A stretch of DNA of 64,000 nt from Schistocephalus solidus (Eukaryota > Platyhelminthes > Cestoda > Diphyllobothriidea > Diphyllobothriidae), in NCBI GenBank assembly GCA_017591395.1, contig WEDG01007650.1:1-64000 (forward strand), read 5' to 3'. Below are positions 22,050 through 32,265 of the stretch, one piece after another. The notes under the pieces are model-generated. The model ran no database searches. It had not been told where the DNA came from and saw nothing but the letters and a program-made list of their open reading frames with translations. The number at the start of each line of letters is the position of its first letter. Position 1 is the stretch's first letter. The translations under genes and the position numbers were made by a program.

Positions 22050-23490
22050 TGCACTGAGAACCTTTAACATGACCATAAAACGACCGCATCAGAAAAGCAA
22101 TATAACTGGGTGCTTTGATCGGAACCCGATCTCTCACAGGAGCACTCACCCAACAGGCCTCGATGAATACTCTTCTCTGCCTTAAGATGAGAACTCAGAG
22201 GAGCTGTGACAACGATAGAGAAAACGTCAGCCAGAACATTTAAATTCCCATGTATTATATGGCATTTTACTTCGTATGAGCGCAAAATCAAGCAGCAGCT
22301 AATAAATTAGCAAATGGTTAATATTGATACTATACGTTAGTACCGTATCTCAATTGTGCTGGCGTGATAAATACCCATTAGATGATACCGTATTCTCTTT
22401 TTAAGTCAAACATTTACTTACTTAAAAAAACTATGAAGTAAATGAAATTAAAGGTACTTTGGAAGAATGATTCGGGTCATATTTATGGTGTAAACTGTAC
22501 ATACAAACATTTTAGTTACTCGTATCAAAAATTTCGAGACTTCTCATGATTCAGGATTGGTTTCAATAACCGATCTTTGCGAATGTTTTTCGTTATTACT
22601 GCATTGCAAGTCAAATAGGAAAAGTTTAGAGCACATGGGATGATACCTTTGAATGAGGAAGTGACGCACTGGACAACGATTTATTGTGCCTTTGGCATTT
22701 CGGAGAGTTTGTTCGGCTCTCTTTTATCAAGTTTTGTATGCACAACCTCGAACAATGAACTTGAATCGCTTGCCCAGTTAAGCCCTCTTGAGCTAAAAAC
22801 TGTTTACCTATTTCGAGATGGGGACTCATCAGATACGCAGTTGTCAACCCAACAAAGACCGAGGCAGCCAAAACACGCAAAAATCGATCGGCATATGACC
22901 GACTACCACGGAAAGTCATTAACCTGTCTGGTGAGACAACTAAGCTATCCGAAGCGCTCTGAACGTGTTCCTGCTGACTTTTTCTCAGGTTGCAATAATC
23001 CGAAAGGATAATATACGTTCCTATGGCGATTGGGAACGCATTTGGTGGAAAGAAAACAACCCTCTGGGCTGAGAGATACGGAGAAGCAAAACGAACGCAA
23101 GTGCGGGCTACAGATGCTCTTTAATGCCAGTAAACAGCCTTTTTAGATCGGTCCTAACACTTACCATATGCTGAAGGTCTGGATATGATTTGTTGTGCAC
23201 CTCTGGGTCCAAATATATGACGAATGATTTAGTGAGGCATTTAATCTCCGACAGGCTGCTATTTGCACTGACCGTAGCAAAGGAGCTCTAAGAATAAACT
23301 GCCATAAATTAGTCCTGATAGAAGCGAACGCTTATGGGTACGAGCAAGAACGCCCGGAATAAATAGTCCCAAGGTGGGTGGCCTCATGCATGTGGAGCTT
23401 TCGTTGAAAAATGCCCGAGACTGGATGAACGTAATCAGATATGCTGGTCTGCGGTGCCCGCCGTCACTGATGGTGGCGTAAAAGTAAAGT
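22050..23490 (+). repeat. Large dispersed repeat R2, copy a
   Basis: Aligns along most of its length with the reverse complement of 42070-43815. Clear shared blocks: GGAACCCGATCTCTCACAGG-type (22120), AGATGATACCGTATTCTCTT (22380), TTTGGAAGAATGA (22458), CGATTTATTGTGCCTTTGGC-type (22677), CAAGTTTTGTATGCACAACC (22729), ACTACCACGGAAAGTCATTA-type (22902), GCGCTCTGAACGTGTTCCTG (22954), GTCTGGATATGATTTG (23177), CATTTAATCTCCGACAGG (23239) and GAGCTCTAAGAATAAACTGC (23282). No frame is kept between copies, so it looks non-coding. The family is unknown. Confidence 0.75.
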
Positions 23491-24719
23491 CGCAATTCAC
23501 CGGCCGAGCGGGGGGGCGAGGTGGCGGTGGAATTTCAGGCAATTGGTGGCTGTCGAACCAGTTGTTCCGACCAGCTTTCTAACCTACAAACCGTGACAGA
23601 CAATTAATTTCTGTCCGCCAAGCCCACTGGCTGTCGGCGTAAACAGCTATTGAATATTTAACCAAGGTGGGGAATACTGGTTTTTGGAGAGAAAGGCCAG
23701 TTGTGGCAAGGTTTCCAGACAGTGACCATTTCAGACAAGTGAATCGTCTCCACCGCGCCTCCAACTTCAAAAGGCGGCAGGGGCACCGCAACACATTCCA
23801 CAGAGAGTCACCCACGAGTCATTTTGACGTAGAGGTTGGCTGTCATGGCACCACACTCGTTAGTGATTTGAAACTTCTGGAGGCAGGAGAGAACAATACT
23901 TTGAAGGAGAGAAATATTCGCAGAAGCCGGGCCTCCCTTCTGAACCAAAACTGCCATTACATAGGAGTAAAAGCATCCCGGTGGAGGTTTTTACACCACT
24001 GTCGGCATTTAAGCGGCCTCTCCATTATGTCCAGTAGTTAAGTCTTAATTACTTCTAAGAAACAGAACATGCTTTTGAGAATGTGCAAATAATATCGGCT
24101 GGCAGTTTAAAATAAAGTTGATATTTAGAGAATCACTGGCATACTGTTCCGTGAATGTTTTACTGAAAATGGTCATGCACGGTAAAACAACAAGGCACAT
24201 ACAGAAATAACTGAGGAACTCCCTCGACCCTTCCCGCCTAGACAAAACCAGCGGAATGATCCTTTCAGTCCACTTGTCTTTTTTGATCCCATACACCTGC
24301 CTGCCGCTGCGTGGCTGCTGGCGGAGCTCGGGATAAAACGGGACGGGTATCGTCCCTAACGTGATTGGTAAGCGCCTTTCTACCTTCCAGCTATATTACT
24401 GCACAAGTTTGCCAATTTTCCATTCTTTGCTGTTCATATGGGTATCGTCCTAGCACGAGCTTGCTCGAACAACGGCGTTCTACAAAATGACCTTGAATAT
24501 CCTGGTTCATAAATGTCTGATTTTGACCTTAAGGTGGCTTCTTCTACGACGAAACCTGAAAGTCAGGCTGCACGGTAGGACCTCGGCTTCAGTGCTGACC
24601 TTTCTTTAACGACTTAAAATTCACCCTCTTCCTACTTTACCCAGAGAGACCCGCGAATTTAGTAAACTTATTTTCGTGAATGCCTCGCTGTAGGCCTTAC
24701 TGAATGCGCACGCGTTGCT
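23491..24719. other. No gene recognised
   Basis: A 124-codon plus frame at 23667-24041 has no family features and no repeat partner; I do not call it a gene. Confidence 0.4.
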
Positions 24720-24990
24720 GACTCTCACCGATCGTCGATGAACTGTCTCATCCCGCACACCGCCAGCAGCCACACAGGGGCTAGTTATAATAGGGGCAGA
24801 TTGACAATGCCGACAAAGACAAGAGAGACTGGAATGGCCATTTCTGACTCATAAGCCATCATCAGCCAGTCACAGCCAACCCCAGATTGTGTCCAACCCG
24901 AGGTTAGAACCCGCGACCTGTTGATCCGAAGACCAAAGTTTTTAGCCATTGAGCCATGCGACCGTTTTCTTGCCGGTTTAGATCGGGAAT
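24720..24990 (-). mobile_element. tRNA-headed SINE with hammerhead motif, copy 3 (tandem unit 1)
   Basis: Minus-strand SINE with tail side CACCGATCG ... CCGCCAGCAGCC, the hammerhead block (24827-24871), B-box side GGTTAGAACCC and A-box side GAGCCATGCGACC on the plus strand. It joins head to tail with the next unit 301 bp further on. Confidence 0.75.
24827..24871 (-). ncRNA. Hammerhead ribozyme motif in SINE, copy 3
   Basis: On the minus strand: GACTGG, CTGATGA, TGGCTTATGAGTCA (stem II; here a T-A pair closes its base, with G-C, G-T, C-G and T-A above), GAAA, TGGCCAT, T, CCAGTC. All core bases are kept, stem I pairs 6 of 6, and stem III is self-complementary. This copy has no mismatch at 10.1/11.1, so it is the best candidate for activity tests. 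Confidence 0.7.
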
Positions 24991-25254
24991 ATTGGCTGCG
25001 TTCGTCGATGAACGCTCACCGATCGATAACGGAACTCAAGAGTCCCACTCTGCCTTGGGGCACATTCTCCGGCACCGTCACCGAGGAATAGTAAATGCCA
25101 ATAAGCGATGCTGGCAAAGCCAACCGCGACTGGAATGACCATTTCTAGCTTACTTGCCATCATCAACCAGTCATAAACATCACCAGGTTTTGCCCCACCC
25201 CAGGCACGAACGCACAACCTGCTGATTGGACGTCCAACGCTCCATCCATTGAGC
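24991..25254 (-). mobile_element. tRNA-headed SINE with hammerhead motif, copy 4 (tandem unit 2)
   Basis: Second minus-strand unit. AACGCTCACCGATCG marks its 3' side (25012), the hammerhead-derived block lies at 25128-25172, and the tRNA-like head (GTTCGTGCC and GGATGGAGCGTTGGACG read on minus) ends near 25250. The unit is then cut within the head and joined to an inverted half unit. Confidence 0.75.
25128..25172 (-). ncRNA. Hammerhead motif, decayed copy 4
   Basis: Core box reads TTGATGA (C3 to T). GAAA, a stem III of AUGGUCAU and a 6-of-6 stem I remain. The C3 change should abolish cleavage. Confidence 0.55.
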
Positions 25255-25460
25255 CAGAAATGGTCATTCCAGCCTCGCTTGTCTTGGTCAGCATTGCTAA
25301 TCTGCTTCTACTACTACTAGCCGCTGTTCGGCTGCTGGCGGGGCTCAAGAATGAGCCCCAATACAAAACGGGAGGAGTGAGTTCCAGTAACGATCGGTGT
25401 GCGTTCATCAACGAGTGCAATCAGTAATGTTGATCTTGGAGTTCCTGGCTGCATTCCACG
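25250..25460 (+). mobile_element. SINE half unit in inverted orientation
   Basis: Plus-strand piece that begins inside stem II of the hammerhead (AGCCAGAAATGGTCATTCC), then the family tail CTTGTCTTGGTCAGCATTG, CGGCTGCTGGCGGGGCTC and GAGTGAGTTCC, and ends near TTCATCAACGAGTGCA. It is joined to the minus unit at a shared AGCCA. Confidence 0.7.
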
Positions 25461-25765
25461 CCGGCGATCGCCGAGGAAGGGGGGATGGTTGACGGAAATA
25501 AAGTGAGAGGTTCGGATCAGCATTTGGAATAGATTAAAATATAACCATTCTCCATTCCCGCAAATGAAGTCCCCTTCCGCACCTTATCCACCTAGATGAC
25601 AACATAAACAGATAGAAGTTGGTGTAAATGCGATTCTCAGGTGGTATGTTGGTACCGATGCCTTGTGTGACCGCATAAACAGGACACGGGAATAAGAACC
25701 ACCCTCGCCCCCTCAAAAAAGTTGGTGTTATGGTAAATTTGAGGAGGACCAAATATACCTTTATC
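25461..25765. other. No gene recognised
   Basis: Short frames only, no repeat partner. Confidence 0.4.
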
Positions 25766-25975
25766 TTAGCGCTAACACTAATCCTAACATAAAAATAAAC
25801 TGAAACCTTAATATTAACCATAGCCCTTCCCCAAGCCTTAATCCTAAGTTAACATGCTAATAACCTTAACTCTTAGCCTAATCATAAACGTAACCCCAAC
25901 TCAGATCTGATCCTCAAATTTAAACCTGATCCTAAGCTGAACTCTAACCAGTAACTTAATCCTAAACATAATTTT
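25766..25975. repeat. Degenerate CCTAA-type tract (telomere-like)
   Basis: About 200 bases built from loosely periodic words such as CTAACAC, TAATCCTAAC, CCTTAATCC, CCTAATC, TAACCCC and CTCTAACC. They resemble decayed CCCTAA telomere repeats on this strand. No run of perfect hexamers remains. A decayed interstitial telomeric sequence or a satellite built from it is possible. Confidence 0.45.
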
Positions 25976-26136
25976 TATTTGAATTTAGCGCAAAGCCACA
26001 TGTATTGTTGGTGTTTCCTATGCCCTTGGCCGGTTAAGCGGCAATACAAGAAATAATTACCGGTATGTCAAAGAAAGAACTAGCGTTCATCGGAAGAGCT
26101 TTATTACACGTCTGACATGCCGGTTAGTATTTTAGT

Positions 26137-26334
26137 CTACGCATCTTCAGAGTCTGGATAGTCATGCTCACCACTCTCATTATACGTCACTGTGCACCTT
26201 GTGAATAGCCTCTCAGTACCTGCCAACGCGTTGACCAACTGTAGTTTTGCGTCGTCATGCATCTCACTATAGCTTGGTTCACACTCGCTCTCAATGTCCG
26301 CGGTCGGTATCTGCTCATCTACCGTGACAGCCAT
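26137..26334 (-). CDS. Small acidic ORF, unrecognised (65 aa)
   Basis: Begins with a true ATG in a fair context (AAAATGG) and ends at TAG. The product is acidic (MAVTVDEQIPTADIESECEP at the start, ending YPDSEDA). It has no signal peptide, membrane segment or family motif that I know. An internal GGCAG-GTACTG could be a splice donor, in which case the ORF would be a first coding exon. No repeat copy was found in the window. A chance ORF is quite possible. Confidence 0.25.
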   Translation of the reverse strand: MAVTVDEQIPTADIESECEPSYSEMHDDAKLQLVNALAGTERLFTRCTVTYNESGEHDYPDSEDA

Positions 26335-26824
26335 TTTTAACTGAGATATTGCAATGCATATAAGTTGGGATGTCGCCTATGGGCTTGTTAATGTAGTTCA
26401 TAGCTCGGAGTGTCCACCTCACCTTCTTCCAGCAATGCACGATACCTTCCCTCAACAACTTCCCACCTTCTAATCGCAATTGACTACCCTGAGTCTGCGT
26501 CTCATTTGAGTAGAGCCTTCGACACCGTAGCCAAAGATCCCACATGCTTCAAACTTGGGATTGGATGTAGCAGCCCCCTTCTCCGTCACCCCTTTGTCTG
26601 TCAACGGCTGCGACAAACATGCTAACTTGCAGGCGCTCCGATAACGCACGGCTACGCCTCAGGCTTGATCTGGACTGAGTCGCGGCTGCGATCACACTTG
26701 GGTCTATCTTACACCGAGGCAGACCGATGCAGCATGGGCCATTAGGGACGATACCCCTCGGAGAATGCAACACGCACCAAGTGGACCATAAACACGTTAA
26801 AGTTGCTACTACCGCTGCTTGGAC
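26335..26824. other. No gene recognised
   Basis: Short overlapping frames on both strands; none shows a family motif. Confidence 0.4.
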
Positions 26825-26915
26825 CCTGCTTGGATACTGGCTGGCTGCTGACGGCTGATAAGCCCGAAATTGCCATTCCGGTAGCCTTTGGCTTTGTGGA
26901 TAACCTCAGTCTACC
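26825..26915 (+). mobile_element. SINE body fragment with decayed hammerhead
   Basis: GGCTGG, CTGCTGA (one core change, 26845-26851), CGGCTGATAAGCCC, GAAA, TTGCCAT, T, CCGGTA, then GCCTTTGGCTTTGTGG. The tRNA head is missing, so this is a 5'-truncated copy. Confidence 0.6.
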
Positions 26916-28734
26916 CATAAGACTAGTCCTTCTGCGACCGCATGCGAGGTTGTAGATCAAGCCCTGAAAACATAAATGGGTGAAAGTGTTCCGGAACCCA
27001 ATCGGTGAACGCAATTCCAATATGAATATTGTTCACGCCCGCGAGACAACTGACGAAACCTCCTGCGATTAGATTGAAATATAGCAACCCCGCGCCCCTA
27101 AAATTAACCCGCAGGCTACTCCCTATCCTGATAACGTAGCTGACCCAGAACCACTGCAACGCTAGTACTGAATGCTCTTCACAAGGCCTGTGGAATCGGT
27201 ACCAGCGTAATGAACTGTAACCTTCACGCCTCTAATCCCTATAGGCATGTGTACGATTTTTCCCATTATTTATAGGGTAATTATTTATAGGGCCGCGGTT
27301 GCTCGTGAAAATAAGCAATCACGACTATGCAAAAATATGACTAAGAAGGCATTGTCTTGTTTGCTACACCTGGCTTTTATTATAAAATCCTAAACATAAC
27401 TACACAACAAAGCGTTAATTAAATGAAATATAAGTGAATTAGTTTTAACTGATTTCGTCCCCAAAACGTCTTCCAACTAATTTAAATGCTGGAGCCGAAA
27501 CCTTCAACCTAGTCAATTGACGGCCCCCCAAAATGCAGCCTGGAAGTAGCCATGGAACGAGTGTAGACTCCTTCCATCTACCGTTTTTTCTGTCCAACAG
27601 GTAAACTCATGTCCCAATATTTATACAGTACACCAGCTAGCAAAAATTGTACGCAGGTTAACTTCAGTACAGTTCCTATAATTTGCATACTTCTCTTATC
27701 TTTCAATTTGGGTCGGTCACCGATGAGCTCAGGCACGCTTCACCAGCAGAACTAACCTCCCGATACCATACCCAAATATTAACAGTCATTTCTGAACTGT
27801 ACCCTTCCAAATAAGCCATGCACCATTAAGGTATTGAATCTGGGTGGTATAACCCTACGCCTTTATGATTAAGTATTGTGCGACTGCAATAGGAGTAAGC
27901 ATCAGTTTCATGGCGACACTGTCACCAGGCAGATAAGTAAGATTATCATGTTTTAAACGTATCGCCATCGACATAGGTTACCAGACAGCTTGAGAACCAG
28001 TGCAGTCCGCGTAAACGAACGCACTGTCGAAAATGTACTTTCTGAGTTCCATAAACAACAAACGCAAGTAACACCCATGTAAACACGCTAATTGAAGGTA
28101 AGAGAGGGGGTTGGTTATAGTTCCGTCTTGTCAGCACTTGTGATTTTGTAGGTTCCATGCCATCTTCAGTCAGCAATGCACACATCTTTCGCCCTTACAT
28201 CCAGCCTTTTAAGCTATTTCGAGTAGCGTCGGCAATGTAACTAGTACGGAGAAGTGGAATGGACGGGGACGAAGGAACCGATGGAATGGCCACATACTTT
28301 CCACCCAAAAGGGCAGTTTGGCGCACGCAACTGTTGACTGTCAGATTAATTAACTAATTTCTCTGGAAATGCCCGCTATGAAGGAAAGCCGACAGACAAA
28401 TGTCACTGTCTGCTAATGCACTTTTGCTAAAAAAATGACTCACTGTGAATTTGAAAATGCGTAATTTGCCAGGTTATAGCCACCATTTTTACTACAGTAA
28501 CCAGAAGATTTGATAAAACTAGACACGACTGAAACGCACCTGTTTTAGGAGGGGTTTGCTCAAAAGTTGCTATCAAAATTAAAACATTGTTTTTTCCGGA
28601 ATAAATTTGAACAAGGCAAAGTTGACGAAATGGGAAGAAGTTAATGACGTAATCAAGTTTCGTGATCTCTTGTAAAACTGGGTATGATCTTTGCATACTA
28701 CTAGGATAGACTGTCCATGGAAGTGAAAAGGTGA
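26916..28734. other. No gene recognised
   Basis: AT-rich to moderate, with short frames only. I found no named repeat. Confidence 0.4.
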
Positions 28735-28830
28735 GTTTTAGGAAGAAGTTAAGAAGTAGAAATGCGATCACTGGAATAAGAAGTTCCTTGTCCTGACGTT
28801 TTGGATGTTCATGCGAACTCATCATCTAGA
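28735..28830 (+). repeat. Dispersed repeat R6, copy a
   Basis: Matches 44655-44745: ATGCGATCACT, GGAATAAGAA, TTGTCCTGACGTTTTGGAT and GAACTCATCATC line up in order. I associate this motif with ends of PLE-type elements in tapeworms, but that link is from memory and not proven here. Confidence 0.45.
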
Positions 28831-29811
28831 ACGGTTAGCATCTGCACAAGCTTTCACCATTGGAGTTAGGAGGGAAGGGGTACCTTGGCACCGTTGGTGC
28901 TGAGCACATGTTCGTCCGACCGGTCATCACGATGTATGGGGATCGAGGATGTGACGGAAGGGGGTGGCGACGATGGCGACCTACGCTTCAGCTAACTTTA
29001 ATTAGCGACCACCTTCGGTCGTCTCTGCCCTTACTGTTATCTATACCAGTGCAGAGAGAGTCCCCGAAAAACAACTGTCATTAACTGAAATAACGTGCTT
29101 TTGAAAGCGCTGATTCTTTCTCACGAAAAAGATACCTTATAATCACGATTACTGTAAAGCTCAGCGAGCTACAATTAATACCTAGTTGGTCAGCAATATG
29201 CTAACGTTGCAATGATTGCAATCGCCACGCACTAAAATAATTGTACTTTTGGTGACAACGTAGCCTTCTAAATGTAACACATTCCGTAATTCCTGTTAAA
29301 CGAGGGTTATTTAGGTCGTCAGCCGTAGTGCCCAAGTTGTTCGTTTATGAACGCCTATCAGAATCCACAATGTGAGTTCAAGGCGCGTACTTTCCTTGTA
29401 ACGAAAATTACAACTTTTTATTGGACGATTAAGGGTCTATGTGACCTTGGCATGCCCGTAAATACCGCTTCCTGCCCCCGCCCAAAAAAACATAAATGTA
29501 GACATGCGCGAAGTTAACTTTCGCGGTTACATAAGGAGAAATTGGTTTCAAGTATAAGCAAAAATGATGCTTTAGGGCTGGCAGTGCGTGAGAGAATGAC
29601 CTCAGGTGATGCAATACCCAGAAAGCTGGAAATAGTAAAATCCGGCAGGTTTCAACTACATCATAAAACCATCTATTCATTTAGCTTCCTTCGGGAGAGC
29701 AGAAAATTAAGACCAGGTCAAACGCGTATCCCACAGCATGATGACGCTGGTATGGTTACTTGCCTGTGAATTCTATTAAAGTACGAATAAACTTGTACAG
29801 CACCTAACTCA
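28831..29811. other. No gene recognised
   Basis: Short frames only. Confidence 0.4.
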
Positions 29812-30204
29812 CTCTCTCCTCTACCGCCTGGGCCTGGTGGCATGACAAAAGTAAATAGACTTAAGGTGGAGGAAGGCGAAGATTACTGGTGGGGCGAGAA
29901 TCCTCACCTTATCGTGCCACCATACCGGCTCAGATCCACTCACTGAGAGTGTCATAGAGCCTACATTAAGAAGGAGCCATTTAAACCTGACTATCAGTCG
30001 GTCAATCCGCACAAACAAACAACGTGTTTAGTGCATGGGCGGAGTTATATAGACAGTTAGCGTCTTGGACAACCAACTGATACTGAGATCGGAAAGATGG
30101 CTGACAAGATTCTGGAGTATGATGTTGGATGTGTTCATGTGCGGCGCAGGTGCTGTTGGGGAATTATATGTTGATTTGGTATGGTCGGTGGTGTTCTACT
30201 GAAA

Positions 30205-30863
30205 GTTTGCAAGTAGGCGCATGGAAAAAAATAGGACCATGCGGTGAGTGAATGGACGTAGGCACTGCGGAAATGTGCGAGTATACTTTCGGAACCCTGG
30301 CGATGGTTTGCCGGTCGCCCTACGCTGGATTTGGAAGTGATCGACTTGGCCAATGCGTGAGGTAAATGTGGGATCGCACTGAGGACTTGCCTTGTATCTA
30401 CTGCACACTCTCCTCCTCCTCATCTACCTCTGTCCATTGTCATGACCAAGTTAAGAAGACCCAAGTCAGGGACCGCACCTGTGGCTTTACGCGTGAACGA
30501 AATGAGGTCAGGTTGGGATTAGATTTAGATGGTTGGCAGTTTGGGAGGTGTTGACGATCGTAGTGGTTGACAGGGTGACGGGAGTGTTCTTGCTGGTGAT
30601 AGGAGGGGAGGACGTTGTGGTGGTGATCCTTGTCACGGCGGTTGTGATGGGAACGACGTTGATCGAGGACGGTGGATTATCAGGTTGGTCGTTGTGGATG
30701 CCATGGGGGTTGGGGAAGTTTGTGAAGGCAGGAGCTGTGGTTATCGTGCGGTGACTGCCATGGGTTTGGGGATGTTGGACAAGACCGATCCGCGAGCGGA
30801 GTGATCGTTGGCAGCGTGAGCATATGGAAGATGGCTGAATATTGTCGTTGAGGATCTGAGGCA
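30205..30863 (-). pseudogene. LINE copy D: C2H2 finger array
   Basis: First finger CSRCQRSLRSRIGLVQHPQT-H keeps C-x2-C-x12-H-x3-H (the Phe is now Leu). A Pro/Thr/Ser-rich spacer follows (VVPITTAVTRITTTTSSPPI). Two decayed fingers come next: one with PQCDPTFTSRIGQVDHFQI and one with PQCLRPFTHRMVLFF. At least three units remain, fewer than in copy B. Frame breaks lie between them. Confidence 0.7.
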
Positions 30864-31148
30864 CTTGGGACGTACGAGCTCAGGTTTTGGCTTTAGAAGC
30901 ACTGATGCAGTTGGTTTCATAAATTTTGGCTCTGGCCCTCTCTTCCCTTCTCCAGACCACTTGGTCCTCAGTGAGTTCCTTCCAGGTCTCTGGTTTGATT
31001 TGCAAGCACATAATAGAATTCTCCAGGGTGTCCTTATAGCACCTATCGGTGAGCCCCCGTGGGAACATCGTAGTAGTAGAGGCATTTGGATGCTCGTTCC
31101 TCGTCCATCCTCACGAGGTGGCTGCTCCATCGCAGTCGCAGTCGTTAA
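30864..31148 (-). pseudogene. LINE copy D: RT C-terminal remnant
   Basis: The HLVRMDEERASK frame and the YKDTLENSIMCLQIKPETWK frame are separated by a frameshift near 31060. A run of Ala/Lys-rich residues (ARAKIYETNCISASKAKT) ends at a stop near 30880, just upstream of the first finger. This matches copy B, where the corresponding region also ends Ala-Ala-Lys-Ala-Lys before the fingers. Confidence 0.7.
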
Positions 31149-31293
31149 GCGTCTGTTCTAGGATCTGATGGGATTCCTGACAAGAAAAACCAGCTTTCAC
31201 ATAAACATCATCCTCGTCAACAACAGGGGTTCATTATTTCTATAATAGAACCGCAAAAATTTGAGATTTAGAAAATAAAATTGGTCATTTTAG

Positions 31294-31610
31294 ACAGTAG
31301 ATACGCCTGAGCCGTCGAAGCCTCGCAAACCGGCAATCTGCCCTGCTGAAGCAACCCTACAACAATTATTCACATCTGTGGTGATTAATATGATCGGAGT
31401 TGTTGCTGTTGGGACTGGTGAACCCACTGTCAAATTGAAGCGAAAACACTGCCCCACAAGTCGTTTGCAGATATCTGGAGCAATTCTTCCTGAGCACGGA
31501 GGAGCATTGAGTACTGTTTACGGCAAAGATTCAGCTGTCATCACACAACTTTTGGAAGCCAATAACTACTTATTTGATGACCGGCTGTTCCGCTTGTTGC
31601 CAATGGGCTG
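31294..31610 (+). CDS. Candidate internal exon, unrecognised
   Basis: An open frame of about 105 codons starts after a CATTTTAG acceptor and ends at a good donor (GGCTG-GTACGT at 31611). The peptide has PEPSKPRKPAICPAEATLQQ near the start and YGKDSAVITQLLEANNYLFD near the end, with even composition and no low-complexity tract. No LINE, SINE or PLE similarity was seen. I do not recognise the family. It lies just outside the 5' end of LINE copy D. Chance remains possible. Confidence 0.35.
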
Positions 31611-31744
31611 GTACGTGCGTTTCTTGCGGAAGTAGGAAATATGCACTATCACAAGGACTTCCGACAAAGCTCATCCTCGACCGCTCTAGCCAGTGAAAAA
31701 ACTGGACTCTTGCCTATGATGCGCGGCATTCAGAGCTGCCGATG

Positions 31745-31893
31745 GCCTTTCGTCCTTTAAGTAGGCATTATAAGCGTGGTACAGAGCAAAAAAGGGTGAA
31801 AAAGTTTGTAGTACCATCTCCAGAAGACGGAAATGATGCTGAAGTACGCCCAAGTAACGGTCAACAGAAGATGAAGCGTCTCCAAACATCATA
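31745..31893 (+). CDS. Possible downstream coding piece, unrecognised
   Basis: An open frame reads MAFRPLSRHYKRGTEQKRVK and later EDGNDAEVRPSNGQQ before TAA. It is basic and hydrophilic, with an AG (GCATTCAG) just upstream. The splice phase does not fit the exon at 31294-31610 directly, so a shared gene is not shown. Weak call. Confidence 0.2.
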
Positions 31894-32044
31894 ACTAGAG
31901 GAACCATTGAGAGGCAAACCACTAGGCATTTTTTAGGCAGCTAGGGACAGATATGCGCTTCGAAGTAGTCGTCTACCAAATTCCTGCCATCAGATACAAT
32001 GCAGTCTACTGTGGTAAAATCTGGGAAGTTTACGCCTACCTGTA
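31894..32044. other. No gene recognised
   Basis: Short spacer. Confidence 0.4.
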
Positions 32045-32265
32045 TCGACAGTTAGGCCGGCGTTTTCGACCATGTTTACCGTTTGCCCAGCAGTATGTGG
32101 GTGCAACGACGGTGACTTGCGAATGAAGTAGTTTTTAGTGATAGCAACCTTGCACAGAATCTGCCGCAATCTCCCCTTCACTCCCCTCTGTGTCCTGTTT
32201 CATGAAAACTTCACGAAGACCGTAGGTGGCAGAGGGCGCAGATGGCTGGTGCCCCGCGTAACTGC
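32045..32265 (-). mobile_element. LINE 3' module, solo truncated copy
   Basis: Plus strand shows GACGGTGACTTGCG, TTTTTAGTGATAGCAACCTT, TTCACGAAGACCGTAGGTGG and GAGGGCGCAGATGGCTGG, the reverse of the module end. The terminal GACGGTC is damaged. 5'-truncated insertion. Confidence 0.6.

Larger units (their letters stand above)
29812..31148 (-). mobile_element. LINE copy D (RT end, zinc fingers, 3' module)
   Basis: Minus-strand LINE, 5'-truncated in the RT C-terminal region. Order on the minus strand: HLVRMDEERASKCLYYYDVP (about 31120-31060), CYKDTLENS and an INPETW-like IKPETWKELTEDQVVWRRE block, fingers (30860-30205), then after a gap the 3' module (30065-29812, with AAGGAGCCATTTAAACCTGA on plus). 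It is independent confirmation of the RT-finger-module order seen in copy B. Confidence 0.75.

Noticed and set aside
25766..25975. CRISPR-like or satellite array
   Set aside because: No constant repeat and spacer sizes; the words are irregular.
28427..28825. 132-codon minus frame rich in hydrophobic residues
   Set aside because: Its start lies in dispersed repeat R6 and the other copy does not share the frame.
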